In this document: positions 1-10,300 of the stretch, one piece after another
Layout: each line of letters opens with the position of its first letter
Position numbering within the stretch: the first letter of the stretch is position 1
NCBI GenBank assembly: GCA_029721435.1
Contig: CM056582.1
Location: 36,352,611-36,416,610 of the forward strand
DNA: 64,000 bases
Reading direction: 5' to 3'
Source: Gymnothorax reevesii
Taxonomy: Eukaryota > Chordata > Actinopteri > Anguilliformes > Muraenidae
The notes under the pieces: model-generated
What the model saw: the letters and a program-made list of their open reading frames with translations, nothing else
Databases searched by the model: none
Told to the model about the DNA's origin: nothing
Made by a program: the position numbers and the translations under genes

Positions 1-1
1 G

Positions 2-169
2 ATCACAAGGACTTATGAAAAGCTACACTACGTACCGGTGAGCAAACAGCACATTAATGACATAACCATTGAACTGATAACGGATCAAAACCAGAACATA
101 AACTTTCGTTACGGAAAAGTCATTACAAAGCTGCACTTCAGGCCGGTAAAACACTGCTATCACGAGTAA
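2..169 (+). CDS. Penton-like minor capsid protein, C-terminal fragment (window-truncated)
   Basis: An open frame enters from the window edge and stops at TAA 167-169, giving about 55 residues. The residues YVPVSKQHINDITIEL, followed by FRYGKVITKLHFRP near the end, fit the last strands of the vertex (penton-type, single jelly-roll) capsid protein of Maverick/Polinton and adintovirus elements. The protein would form the capsid vertices. The next gene starts 3 bases after this stop, as expected for a compact late-gene block. No stop or frameshift is seen in the visible part. The assignment rests on family resemblance plus position directly before the basic virion protein and major capsid gene; only the tail is present, so it is moderately sure. 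Confidence 0.6.
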   Translation: MTRTYEKLHYVPVSKQHINDITIELITDQNQNINFRYGKVITKLHFRPVKHCYHE

Positions 170-172
170 AAT

Positions 173-631
173 ATGAAGAGTTCTGTATTCTACACCAACC
201 CGCACAGATACGTTGAATATTACACCGCACAGGATGGCAATGGGTTGCCCAGCTTTAGAGGCGGTACTGTCATGTATGGCGGAGGCCTTGGAGGAATTTT
301 CAGAGGCTTATTCCAAATGGCTCTACCGCTACTTAAGACAGGGTTCAATATAGCCAAACCACATCTGACTTCGGCGGCCAAAAACATAGCTAAAGACGTG
401 ATAAATAAAGCTGTCGAGAGCCACTTTCAAACTGACAGTCAAGAAGGGTCAGGGCTTATGGTAATGTCACAACTCTCACAAAAAAGACCATCGGGAGGGC
501 GTGTCTCTATAAAGTCAAAAAAACGTCTGGTAACAATCACTTCACGCGCATTTGGGAAGAGCAAGAGAAAGGGTAAAAAACAAACTAAGAAGAAAAAGAA
601 GCTTACGCGAAAAAGCAGGCTCATTTTTTAA
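173..631 (+). CDS. Basic minor virion protein, adenovirus pX/pVI-like (adintovirus late gene)
   Basis: A 152-residue open frame from the ATG just after the penton stop. Three zones are visible. The N-terminus ends in a glycine-rich, amphipathic hydrophobic stretch (about residues 34-58, GGGLGGIFRGLFQMALPLLK). A middle helix-prone part follows. The C-terminal third is extremely Lys/Arg-rich (about residues 103-150, e.g. KSKRKGKKQTKKKKK). This combination is typical of small DNA-condensing or membrane-active virion proteins in adenoviruses and Maverick elements. It is one of the few viral frames here with no stop or frameshift. The role in packaging DNA inside the capsid is inferred from composition and from its place between penton and major capsid genes, not from a recognised catalytic domain. 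The overlapping minus-strand frame is only a shadow. Confidence 0.6.
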   Translation: MKSSVFYTNPHRYVEYYTAQDGNGLPSFRGGTVMYGGGLGGIFRGLFQMALPLLKTGFNIAKPHLTSAAKNIAKDVINKAVESHFQTDSQEGSGLMVMSQLSQKRPSGGRVSIKSKKRLVTITSRAFGKSKRKGKKQTKKKKKLTRKSRLIF

Positions 632-634
632 ACA

Positions 635-1917
635 ATGGTGTTCATACACAGCATGTCAGAGGAATGCATGAAGTCAGAATTGGATCTTTTTGCAATGCCA
701 TACACTCAAACAAGTATCGAAAAGAACATTTATGTGGAAGTACCTCCGTTGTCGGCCGTTTCAGACACTGGCCCTTTAGAATTTTTCATTGCCGGGAACG
801 GTGAAGATTAGGTTGACTTGAACAATACTTCACTTTACCTTCGATGCAAAATCACGCGAGCCGATGGCAACAATATTGATCAAACTAATAATGTCAGCAT
901 CATCAATTACCCAATAGCCACTATTTTTTCACAAGTGGATGTTACGCTTGGGGATTGACTGATCACACAGGCCAGCAATACGTATCCTTATAGGGCGATT
1001 CTTGAATGCCTATTGAATTATGGAGATGAGACTTTGTCAAACCAGTTCACATCTGGACTTTTTTACAAAGATACCAGCGGGTGCATGGATGGAAACACCG
1101 TTACCCAGAACAACGTGGGTTTAAACAACAGAAACTTATACGCAGCCACCAGCAATATGTTCGAGCTGCTCGGTCATATACACGCTGACATGTTTTTTCA
1201 AGAAAGGATGCTGATAAATGGAGTTGATATTAAAATTAAAATGGTACGGGGAAAGGATGAATTTTGCTTGATTTTCCTGATCAAGAACAATACAAGCTTA
1301 AATTGGTTTCCGCATCACTGTTTGTGAAAAAAGTCACGGTATCACCAGCCGTGAAACTCGGACATGCGCAGGCTCTGTTAACCTCTAATGTTAAATACCC
1401 TATAGAGCGGGTTAGTCTCAAGACCTTTTCGCTAGCCGCCCTTAGCCGTGTATGCAATCAGGAGAATTTATTCCTTGGACAGCTGCCCAAAACAGTTATT
1501 ATAAGTTTGGGTGTTTATAACAAGAACCCATTTAACTTCAAGCACTACAATGCTGAATTTGTAGCATTGTATATCAACGGGCAACAATTTCCATCCAAGC
1601 CTTTTCAGCCTAATTTTAACAATGGTAGTGCAGTTCGGGAATACTACAGCCTGGTGCAGGCCTCTGGCCGTCATTTGAAGGACCAGCCCCTGTTGAAAAA
1701 CCGTCAGGAATATACAGACGGTTACAGCCCCTATGCTTTCGACCTTTCCCCCGATGAAGGCTGTGGACAGCATCTGTCATTAATTAAAAGCGGTAACATG
1801 TGGCTGAAGATGCGATTCAGGGTGCCACTCCCCGGAACTGTGAACTTGATCGTGTACGCGGATTTTGATAACATCGAGGTGAACCAGAGGAGAAACGTGA
1901 TGTACGATTATTACTAA
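635..1917 (+). pseudogene. Major capsid protein (hexon-like double jelly roll), broken
   Basis: Reading starts at ATG 635-637, three bases after the previous stop, and would give about 427 residues. The frame is cut by TAG at 809-811 and TGA at 956-958. It then shifts by one base somewhere between 1264 and 1327, after which it is open to TAA 1915-1917. Visible late-gene features include VEVPPLSAVSDTGPLEF near the N-terminus, the LYLRCKITR strand, and a C-terminal strand ending FDNIEVNQRRNVMYDYY. These fit the major capsid protein of Maverick/adintovirus elements, which builds the icosahedral shell. Length and position between the basic virion protein and the protease agree. Two nonsense changes and a frameshift mean it cannot make full-length capsid protein. 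The identification is family-based and fairly secure. Confidence 0.7.
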
Positions 1918-1919
1918 TC

Positions 1920-2467
1920 ATGAACACCAAAGAACTTACAGCGATTTTGAGTAACAACCCATGTACGGGAAAAATTTTTGAAGGAGTCGTAGCCAGTGAT
2001 GAACTACCCGGTAACAAATTACGTGATTTTCCCGCATCGTATGTTGTGAACACGCACCCCCAAAACAAACCTGGAGAACACTGGCTGGCTCTCTACGTGG
2101 ACGATGACAAAACTGGGGAATTTTTTGATTCCTACGGAAACCCTCCGGACTGCGTTTATTTCCCGGACAGTATCAATATTTTCTTGCAAAAGAATTGTGA
2201 CCGAATTGTCTACAACAATGTACAAGTTCAGGACCCCCTCAGCGCCATGTGTGGTCAACACTGTTTTTTTACTTGCACCATAGGTCCAAAGGAATACCAT
2301 TTAGTAAAATTATAGCTCTGTACTCTGATAATTTAGAAATGAATGATTTTATGGTTTCCAAGTATGTTAATAAAATACGTTTAGATAAATGTGTAAAAAA
2401 TATGTTGTCATGTGTTCAGACTGCGAATTCTTTTATAACTTTTAAATCATGTTATACTTGTAAGTGA
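1920..2467 (+). pseudogene. Adenain-type cysteine protease, frameshifted after the catalytic cysteine
   Basis: ATG 1920 lies two bases after the capsid stop. The first 131 codons (to 2315) contain the adenovirus-protease catalytic layout: His54 in GEHWLAL, Asp70 in FFDSYG, Gln104 in VQDPLSAM and Cys111 in AMCGQHC, with the Gln-Cys spacing of seven seen in adenain. Such proteases mature capsid precursors. Shortly after the cysteine the frame is lost. The C-terminal part continues in another frame (from the HRSKG stretch near 2280 through the MNDFMVSKYVNK stretch) until TGA at 2465-2467. So a small indel between about 2250 and 2300 has separated the tail from the catalytic core. The core residues are still intact, which suggests modest decay. 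This is the last gene of the + strand block. Confidence 0.75.
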
Positions 2468-2503
2468 AGAGAGACGCTTGAGCAAAAGTATAATTTTATG
2501 TAT

Positions 2504-2525
2504 TTTATTGAACAAAAACAATAAA
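2504..2525. promoter_or_regulatory. Back-to-back polyadenylation signals at the viral convergence point
   Basis: AATAAA on the + strand lies at 2520-2525, about 55 bases after the protease tail. The same hexamer on the minus strand (TTTATT on +) lies at 2504-2509, about 75 bases after the end of the minus-strand genes. The two hexamers are 10 bases apart, so late (+) and early (-) transcripts would overlap tail to tail. The reading is from sequence and gene layout only. Confidence 0.5.
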
Positions 2526-2584
2526 AGCAATTCAAATGAACTTTTTCTACTACAGCTTATCATTTATTGCGTTGAAGCTTTGCT

Positions 2585-3323
2585 ACATTAAAAACTCAGC
2601 CATGTATTATGGTCTAATACGGGGCTTGAAAAAGCAGGCGAAGGAAACTCACGGTCAGCCGCTTTAGCACTTGTTACCACAGTTTTCGAAGGTGGCTTGC
2701 TAGGCGTTTTTTTATGAGTACTTATTTTGTTGCGGACCTGCTGGTTAGGTACAACCGAAAGAGGCATATTAATTATAGCTAAAGCTTCAATAAATTTCTG
2801 CCATTCAAGTGGTCTTCGATCATCAGAAACCTTTTGAGGGGCTGTAATGTTTTTTATAAGATCCAACATATGTGATCCGCTCACGGCTTTCCCTCTGAAA
2901 ACAAATTCCCCTTTATCGTGTAGCAACATGTCCCGATTTGGCTATTTTTTCCAAGACATACGTGGCATTTTTTTTGCTTCTTGACGGAACACTTTTTATC
3001 ACATCTTGAACCAAGGCGTCGGGCCCATGCATCTGATCATCTTTGGTATCGGATTCTTTTGCATCATCAGTAGGTAAAGATAATGTTAAAATGTTTGATT
3101 CTTTTTCACCTTGCTTAACAACGGCAATGAATCTTTGTCAAGCCATCGCGTACTGTTTGGCTTTTTCATGTGGACTCAAATCAGCCCTTGATAGAATTTC
3201 ACGTATGGATTGATCCAATTCGTCTTCCACAGTTTGTCGTATGGGTGCGGGTGTAAAAGAAAGACCTTTGAATTTATCCAGTTGATGTTGCGGTACAAAA
3301 AACATTTTTTGGGCATGATCCAT
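2585..3323 (-). pseudogene. Conserved Maverick/adintovirus accessory protein, frameshifted
   Basis: The N-terminal part starts at ATG 3323 and reads 61 residues (MDHAQKMFFVPQ, then DELDQSIREILSRADLSPHEKAKQY) before stopping at 3138. The C-terminal part is open from about 2929 to 2588 in a different frame (GEFVFRGKAVSGSHM, DDRRPLEWQKFIEAL). The stretch between (about 2930-3137) has broken frames but keeps similar composition. I recognise both ends as pieces of a protein found repeatedly beside the capsid genes of Maverick elements in animals; its function is not known to me. No catalytic motif is visible. It seems to be one gene with at least one frameshift. It ends near the viral convergence point and is preceded by the hydrophobic-tail protein at 3325. 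Confidence 0.5.
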
Positions 3324-3324
3324 T

Positions 3325-3693
3325 TCAGCTGTTACATGATGTTATCAAGCTGGTCAAGAAAGGTAATGCCACACCGAGAAGCGGTAAAAGGAATCCACCT
3401 TTCTGAATTACTGCTCTTTTATGTTTAATTGATCGTTTTTTGCTAGCCAGAATCTTGATTCCGGATCGCTGCCTCTTTAGTCTTTTCAGTTGAGGCCTTG
3501 TTTGAGGTATATTGCCGTGTAAAATATTGAGGGCGGTTTCGCAAATAGTTTTTATCAGTTCTGGGCTGGCTGATTGAAGAATGGCACTTCGCTGATGTGC
3601 GTTGCCTTCAAATAACGCTTTTAGAAGCGACAGATTTCGCACAATTCGGTATGATATCACTTTTTCTTCCTCGGTAGATAAACCACAGGCCAC
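3325..3693 (-). CDS. Conserved Maverick protein with basic middle and hydrophobic C-terminus
   Basis: An intact 122-residue frame. The N-terminal half is helical in appearance with the motif RSAILQSASPELIKTICETA (residues 36-55). The centre is strongly basic (KRLKRQRSG, KKRSIKHKR). The C-terminus holds a hydrophobic segment, GGFLLPLLGVALPFLTSLI, long enough for a membrane helix. I have seen this arrangement only in Maverick/adintovirus-type elements, where the role is unassigned; a virion or membrane-associated function is a guess. Its ATG (3691-3693) lies upstream of the ATPase stop (3657-3659), so the two genes overlap by about 37 bases in different frames. The overlap supports it as a real viral gene. 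No break is visible. Confidence 0.55.
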   Translation of the reverse strand: MACGLSTEEEKVISYRIVRNLSLLKALFEGNAHQRSAILQSASPELIKTICETALNILHGNIPQTRPQLKRLKRQRSGIKILASKKRSIKHKRAVIQKGGFLLPLLGVALPFLTSLITSCNS

Positions 3694-4339
3694 TCTGGAT
3701 GGAACAAACCTGTTCTAAGACGATACTGTTCTGGTGTTTGAGTTTTGAGATCCACCAATATATACCCGTAAGGATTCTTGGTTGCGTCTTCAAAAGACTC
3801 TAAAAAAACTGGAATGTCTGGGGTACATCTGTCGTGCTAAAACATTAATTTGTAATTTATCTCAAAGGTTTTTAAACAAAATCATATAGTTGGCATTTAG
3901 ATTTATTGTACGGCTCTTTTTACCCTGGAAAAAAAGGTTTTGCACCAGGTAAATAATGCTCATATTCCGTGATGCGTATATTTGACAAAGGCCTTTTCGA
4001 TTTCAGAGCTATTACTGGCCGCTTCCATGAGATCATCAATAATAACCAAATTGGTTTTATGCAAAGAAAGCAGTGCTTCAGCGGTCAATGATTCAGGCAG
4101 ACCTTCAACAAATGTAAATTCTTTATTTTCCGGCGCAAATCATCATACATTGGTTGCCAGTATGAAAAAAACCACACAATATTCTGTGGCACACATGACA
4201 GTACATGGGCTGCATTCTCCAGCAACTTTCTGACAAAAACACTTTTGCCGCAGTTTGATGGGCCTGATATGATGCAAGAAAACGGATGTTGAAGACGTTT
4301 GTCAAACCCCTCATCCCCAAACACAGTTTCAGAAGCCAT
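3657..4339 (-). pseudogene. FtsK/A32-type genome-packaging ATPase, frameshifted
   Basis: The likely start is ATG 4337-4339, inside the end of the polymerase gene. Early in the protein is a Walker A loop, GPSNCGKS, in the frame HPFSCIISGPSNCGKSVFV. A Walker B-like strand NLVIIDDLM lies near 4030-4060 (minus strand). The C-terminal segment, with NPYGYILVDLK and RLRTGLF, ends at TGA 3657-3659. These pieces sit in more than one frame, with breaks near 4085-4110 and between about 3840 and 3990, so the gene is disrupted. The family pumps viral DNA into capsids and is one of the hallmark genes of Maverick/adintovirus elements. The implied length, about 230 residues, is normal for the family. The identification is secure from Walker motifs and gene order. 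Confidence 0.7.
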
Positions 4340-6711
4340 TTGGTAAAGTTTTAAAATCCGGCTGCAGAACTCTTTTGTTGTACACCACTCGAAATTTTTT
4401 AGAAACTGTGCGGTTTGTGAGTGTAAAGCCTTTTTTATTGCGCACAATTTGCTGTGTTGAAGTTGAAATTTCATGAGCTGGAGCCGACTGGTTCTGTACA
4501 TAACGACACACCAAATCTATGAGGGATGAAAGATTAACAACCTGATTGTTAGTACTGTGGAGGGTTACACCTTTAACTTTCATGCAAACTTTACCAAGCA
4601 TTGTCTTATAACCGTAAGTCTTTGGGCCTCCAGACACAAATTCAACAATGTGGTCACCTAGGTCCAGCTCGCTCCTTAGCTTCCCGAGGTAATCACCAAT
4701 ATCGGGTTTATAATCATCGGGGGTCTTTTGTAAGAAGATGATCGAGTCAGTATCGTGATACAAAACTCTATCAGACAATTTCTCCATGACAGAGTACAAT
4801 TCCAGGCGAGCATAGGCCATGGTGAACGCCGCGATGAACACATTGCTATATTTGGGGGTAACTTGAAAACCCTTGGCATGTTTCCACTGCACAAGAGCGA
4901 CATCTTCTGTAAGAAATGAAAAATGTGAGATGTCATACTCATCGGAAAAAATCAGTTGCAAAAAATGCTCAGAATCGCTAACCAAGGTCGTGTTCATTTG
5001 GTCAACTCTCTGACCGAATTTCCCCTAAAGACTGTTTAAAAATAATTTCGATATTTGTCTTTTGGCTTTGTTGACCGAAATGTTGTTTGGATCCAATCGA
5101 ACCCCCTCTTTCTCCCAATACATTTTGATGTAAGCCTCTTTGTCAGCATCACAGGATACCCAAGAGGGGTATCCTGATGACTCTTGTTTACCCTTTAAAT
5201 GCGTTTTGATGTATTCGCTGAATAGAGAATCAGAGCGCTGTGAAAAATGCCAAATTTCGATTGGTTTTCAGATTCAGCGCACTTCCTGCAAAGTGGAAAC
5301 TTTAACTTCCCTGACACCCGATAAGGCAACACTGGAAGGTAAAGCTGCCGTGGGGGTATTACCCTCACTTTGGCCACTTTTGGCCAAAATCCCGGAAAAT
5401 GATGGTAGGGTGCCCCGTGGGGTATGTCTTTGTTTTATTTACAAATGGGTACAGACTGGTAAAATCATAATAATGGATTTTCTCACCTTCTTGGACTTTG
5501 TAATAAAGTTGAAGTGCGTTATTTCTACCACCAAACAAAGCATCACGCGGGTTCATTAGTTCGGGGTAGTCTTCATTTTTAAGAAACGCACGAACATCGT
5601 CATTTTCCTTTTTAAGCTTTACCCATTCGTGCTCCCACATCACAATCACCTGTAGGTTGGAAATGTTACGCAGATTTTCAACTTTTTCTTGAAATTGTGC
5701 AAACAAGGTGCCAAAATCCAAATTAGTCTGTGCTTGAATTGTGCTGGGATTGTAGCAGACTGGACAGCCATGCCAGTAACAGCCGGCCAGTTCGTATGCT
5801 GTGCATACACCTGATAACTCAGAATAACCGTCCAGATAGTAAGGACCCATCTTAACCTCCCCCTGATTCAGAGCATGCTGGATGAATATATTGTCACGGT
5901 AGCTTAAATATTCCAACCATTGAATGCCCGATGTGGAAAACGACTTCTGCTGTCGGATGTAATTGTCTGGTGATGTTACGGCTATAGTGTCTTTGGGTAA
6001 AAAGCTTGTGCGGTATTGTTTCATGCATGCAGATGCTATGGTCACACACTGAAAAGGGTCCAGGCCTTTACACCTAAGAACCTCTGCGCTGAATCTCAAA
6101 CAAGCTTCTCGCAATATGACGTCATTTTGACAGTACATGGCCATCTCCTCTTTAAAGTTAAACACCTTTCCTGCAACGCTGTCGTACCATTGCATAAATT
6201 CCGTCCTTTCTTTTTCCATCATCTTGTCAACACCATAATAAATCGGAGGCGGGTACGGTTCGATGTAATTTTGGTTTTCAATTTTATTCCAAAAATGGGG
6301 AAAGTGGCCTTTCTTTGAATTTTCAAAACCTAAGGCGGCAGGCATGGCGCTCAATTTCATTTTGAGGAATGAAAGAGAATCAATATACCGTTGCTCAAAA
6401 GCGACATCAGTAATACATAAAAGCTTACTACCCTGTGTGATTAAATGGGGTGTCACGCCTTGTTGAATTAAATATTGCATCAACAGGTAACCGTCATACC
6501 CCTTTGAGTTGTGAGCAATGAATGTATAGCCTTTGTACTTGGGGGTCCTAAACTTTTGAAAAAAGGCCACAACGCATTTCTCACCGGCGAAAGTCCAGGG
6601 TTTCCCTTCAAAGTCTATACAGCAAATATAATTTGCGACGTGCTTTCCATGATCTTGGCGACACTCGAAATCATAAAAGACATGACGCTGATGCGGTTCT
6701 TCGCTCTTCAC
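4329..6711 (-). pseudogene. DNA polymerase B (viral/Maverick type), exonuclease and polymerase domains, broken
   Basis: This is the C-terminal two-thirds of a family B polymerase. In order on the minus strand: exonuclease motif I in FYDFECRQ, motif II in IAHNSKGYDG, motif III in YCQNDVILR, polymerase motif A in DFTSLYP, motif B around LNSL-GKFGQ and motif C in YHDTDSIIF. Open frames cover 6711-5365 and 4997-4329. Between them the frame shifts near 5370 and sequence seems missing around 5195-5300. The motif B region also carries a TAG at 5025-5027 where a residue is expected. The N-terminal third lies at 22115-23589, separated by the 15.4-kb transposon. The stop (4329-4331) overlaps the ATPase start by a few bases. 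This enzyme would replicate the element; here it is clearly dead. Confidence 0.85.
6706..6711 (+). repeat. Target-site duplication CTTCAC, left copy
   Basis: The hexamer CTTCAC directly precedes the transposon terminus TATGGGGT at 6712. The same hexamer in the same orientation follows the other terminus at 22109-22114. In the polymerase gene both copies read the same two codons in frame, which shows that the flanks were contiguous before insertion. Confidence 0.9.
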
Positions 6712-7339
6712 TATGGGGTGAGGTTACTGTCAAAAGTTTTGTGCGTGTACACATAAAAATCATGCAGATATTAAAAATGTGTGCGTGTTTAGACTAAGTT
6801 GTGCATAAATAAAAAATTTGTAAACTCTTGTTTAAGTCAAATCACGCATGGATTATGCAGTGTGTAAATTCTCTGTGAGAATACAACTCATAAAGTTACA
6901 ACTTCACTAAGTTACAAATACGGATTGCAGTTTATGGACGTCACTTTCTTGAGAATGAATACGAACCTGAATAGCGTGAAACAACTGTCAAAACTACGTC
7001 ACGAGGTCACGGGCATTATGTATCGAGTGGAAGATAACATCGATTCTACAAACTGCGCATGTGTCAGAAATTTGACCGTGGGTTCAATTTCATGGCGCCA
7101 AGATGGCAGACGCAGCAAGTAATCAGGTAATGTTAACCTCTTTTTATTACTTTGTTCTAACATGATATTCGCAAAATATTATGAAGTTGGCAATTAAGCG
7201 GCTTTACTTTCGTTCATGTAGCCTCTTTTTCAAGCTACCTAACTTTTATCGGTTTCTTTGTGCTAGGTGCAATTAGCTGACATCCTCAACACGGCACACA
7301 ATCTAGTGTCGATGTTGAACAGCAGGTTAAGTTCTCCAG
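6712..7339 (+). repeat. Left terminal inverted repeat, carrying exon 1 and most or all of exon 2 of the transposase gene
   Basis: About 628 bp closely matching the reverse complement of 21424-22108. Homology runs from the terminus through the putative promoter, exon 1 (ATG at 7103), intron 1 and into exon 2, and stops abruptly at 7339, where left and right copies diverge (TTCTCCAG then ACTTTT, against TTCACCAG then GGAATG). Small differences include an indel in intron 1 near 7222-7255. The repeat has one copy of the 61-bp terminal unit that is doubled at the right end. Confidence 0.85.
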
Positions 7340-10300
7340 ACTTTTTCCGGGTCAAATACGGGCTACTATCGGTCACTGTTGTCTCCGAATCTTAGGGTCG
7401 TATTCAGAAACGCCACTAACACTCACCATATAGTGAGTACAACTGAAATGTAACTGGAGTGTGAGAGAGAGATCAACCTACCACTAACCGAGAGAACGGT
7501 CCCACTCCTTGCTAGTTACTATTCACAAATGCCACTCGCTAAACTGACAGTAGTGTGAACCAGAGGCGGTACATCGGCTGCTACAGAGGGACGCTCAATC
7601 CTCAGCCTTCATTGCTGAGTGACCTAAACCTGTCGCAGTTAACTTTTCTTTATTAGAAAGTTTCCTCAGACTAATTTGTAGGACGACTATCAAATTTATT
7701 TTTGATAGTTGTTATACATTGCTTCACAAAATTATGAGCCGTTTCTTTCGCACTTAAGTTAATGACAACGTGAAATATCAGCATGTCTTCATGAATTCTG
7801 TGGTCGAGTGGCTCGTGAAAGGCGCAGGACACCCGGCGAGGCTCAATAAGCAACAAGCTGTGACACGTGCTGGACATTTCCTCCTACATTTAGCATTTAA
7901 GAATGTAGAAAAGAATGGAGTCTTGTGACTTACAGCTACATGAGCCTCGCAGACCGATCCACACGAGCCAGATGAGCGCAGAATTTTCCAACACGTCAGT
8001 AAAGAAAAGCACAAGAAATCCGAATGCCTGAGAGTTGACAGATATGCGTCATTAATGAAAACTGGCCACACCTGATAACGTTGAGAGTTTTCGGAGTTCC
8101 TGTTATAGTGATTTAAATGAATAATTGAAAACCGGGCAAGAATTATAAGCGCTCATTCTAACTTAACAAGTTGAACTGGCGACACGCGATGGTCTTAGGG
8201 ACTTTTTGGAGTTTAAGAAAATTCAATTTTATTAAATGATTGAAAGCAGGTCATGTCCAATCACAATTTTTAAGGGGTGGTTTTGAGCTTCCCTTGAAAC
8301 CAGGTGGTCAGTCAGCAAGTTACTGGCATCGTTATCATCAAATTTGCGTAGTTGCGATTGCGTCGCGCTCGCTGTTGTAAATGATCTAGAATTTCTAATG
8401 TTTGTAACCGCCTGAAAGCCATGACAACGAAATTCTGGCGCAAGTTAGTGCGGCTCAAGGGAGGTGTTCCCTGCACTCAACCTTCACTCAGTAAGGGACG
8501 CTAAACTCAGTGTGAGTGAGGTCTCTGAAAGCAAATGACTCTTCAGTCAACCTCTGACTCATTTAGTATAATCTGACACTAAGATTTAGTACTCGCTCAC
8601 ACTCAATTAGTGCGACAGTCGTTTCTTATTTTTGGCCTCAACTGTACCAAGACTCTTATTAGCCCCCCAACAAAAAATTCACTGTTTTAAAAGCATTTCC
8701 CAAGTGCTTTTGTAGAGAACAACATTTTTAACACAGCTTTTTTTAGACATCCTAGTTTTATTTTGGATGCTTACTTTATTTTAGTTTGTGCTCAGAAATG
8801 GTTTGTTCATTACTGTGAGGCTGTCTGAATGTCTACATTATACTTCTCACTCCAGTTCTAGACACTTGGAAAGGCTTGGATAGCTTTGTATACCCCTCTC
8901 CTGCTTTGTGTACATCAATAATTCTTTTTCTCACCTCCAAACTGATTTCTTGACTTTTCGGCATGGTGCTTTCTCAATTGACAGCTCAATGACCCGTACT
9001 GTGGATTTTATACCCTGTTTGAACTCAATTGATGAGTGAAATCACCTGACTCACCTGATCTCCTTTAAGCACATCACCTGTGAATTTAAAGCACATCATT
9101 GCACGAAAGTGGTTTGTGCAATAACTTAATAAATGGTCATTTCTTAAAGGGGGCTAATAATGTCCCTGGTTATTTTAGTTTTTTCTTAAATAATTCTGTT
9201 TTGGTGTGCAAATATAAATAATTTGTGCCTTCTAAAGAAAACCAGTATGTTCAGAAATGCTATTTTGAAAATTCTTTGCTTTGTTAAAGTACTTGGGAAA
9301 ATCTTGAAGAAACTTCAGATTTCATAGGGGGGCTAATATTTTTGTCCTCGACTGTATAGCCATATTAGCATGTCAGTGAGAAAAACAGACACTTTTAGTG
9401 GACTTAACTCTGCCGGATGCACTTGCCCCACTGGATCACGTTAAAACTGCCGTTTCTGTCTCCCAGCGACGGTCGGATGGAAGCAAACGACTGCAGTGAT
9501 TTCAAGATTTCATTTTTTAAAACTTACAGCAGTTACAGGAGCATGTTCTGAGAAAATGCATAAATCTATTCATCTCATGGGCTTCTTATAACTTTCCATG
9601 TGAGCAGATATCAATCCATTTAGTAGGAAAACAAACATTTAACAAATTCTGAACATGTGACTTTATGAATACCAGGTCAGATTTAGAAGTAAATTTCTAT
9701 AAAAATTTGTTTGAGGAATAATCTTATGATTGATTTGAAATTTACAGGAATCACTGCTGACACAATTAATGAGACGTCTTTCATCAAGGATCAGTGAGAC
9801 TGTTGGTCAGCCATATTTGGATCTGGACTATCTCCAGTATGTTGTCAATCAGGAGGTGTTTATTTGGACATCTGCATCAACTGTCCTTCACATACCAACA
9901 GATGTTGTGGAGTGTCTTCTGAGTCTTCAAAGAAAAATTACCTCAGCCCTTTCTCCAGAGACACCCCTTGCTGTTATTACAGAAGTGAGCAGTGGAGGGG
10001 GGCGACCCCGATTAAAGGTTTCTGAAGACCTGCTCACCCATCTGATTGACATGCCCCTTCCGGTGTCGTGTATTGCACACCTGCTGGGAGTCAGTGAATC
10101 TACGATCTTCAGACGCATGCGTGAACTTGGGTTGTCAACGAGAGCTTCTTACAGCAGCTTATCTGACACTGAACTTGACAATGCTGTGTTGTCTATAAAA
10201 AACAGACTACCAAATGCGGGATACAGAATGGTGAAAGGTTGCCTGCATGCAGATGGACACAGAATTCAGTGGGAACGCATCAAAGAGTCGATGCACAGAG

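Noticed and set aside
439..624. Minus-strand frame opposite the basic virion protein
   Set aside because: It is the antisense shadow of a Lys-rich region, giving Phe/Leu-rich sequence that only resembles a membrane segment.
5140..5559. Plus-strand 139-residue frame opposite the polymerase
   Set aside because: It is antisense to the polymerase region with motif A and the broken middle; no start context or domain.
6925..7122. Plus-strand 65-residue frame across the transposon leader
   Set aside because: It covers the probable promoter and 5' leader in a different frame from the MADAASNQ exon and is not kept in the right-hand repeat copy.
7671..8071. Minus-strand frames in the transposase intron as a gene
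   Set aside because: No recognisable domain; they lie in what seems to be an old repeat, and the two frames overlap each other.
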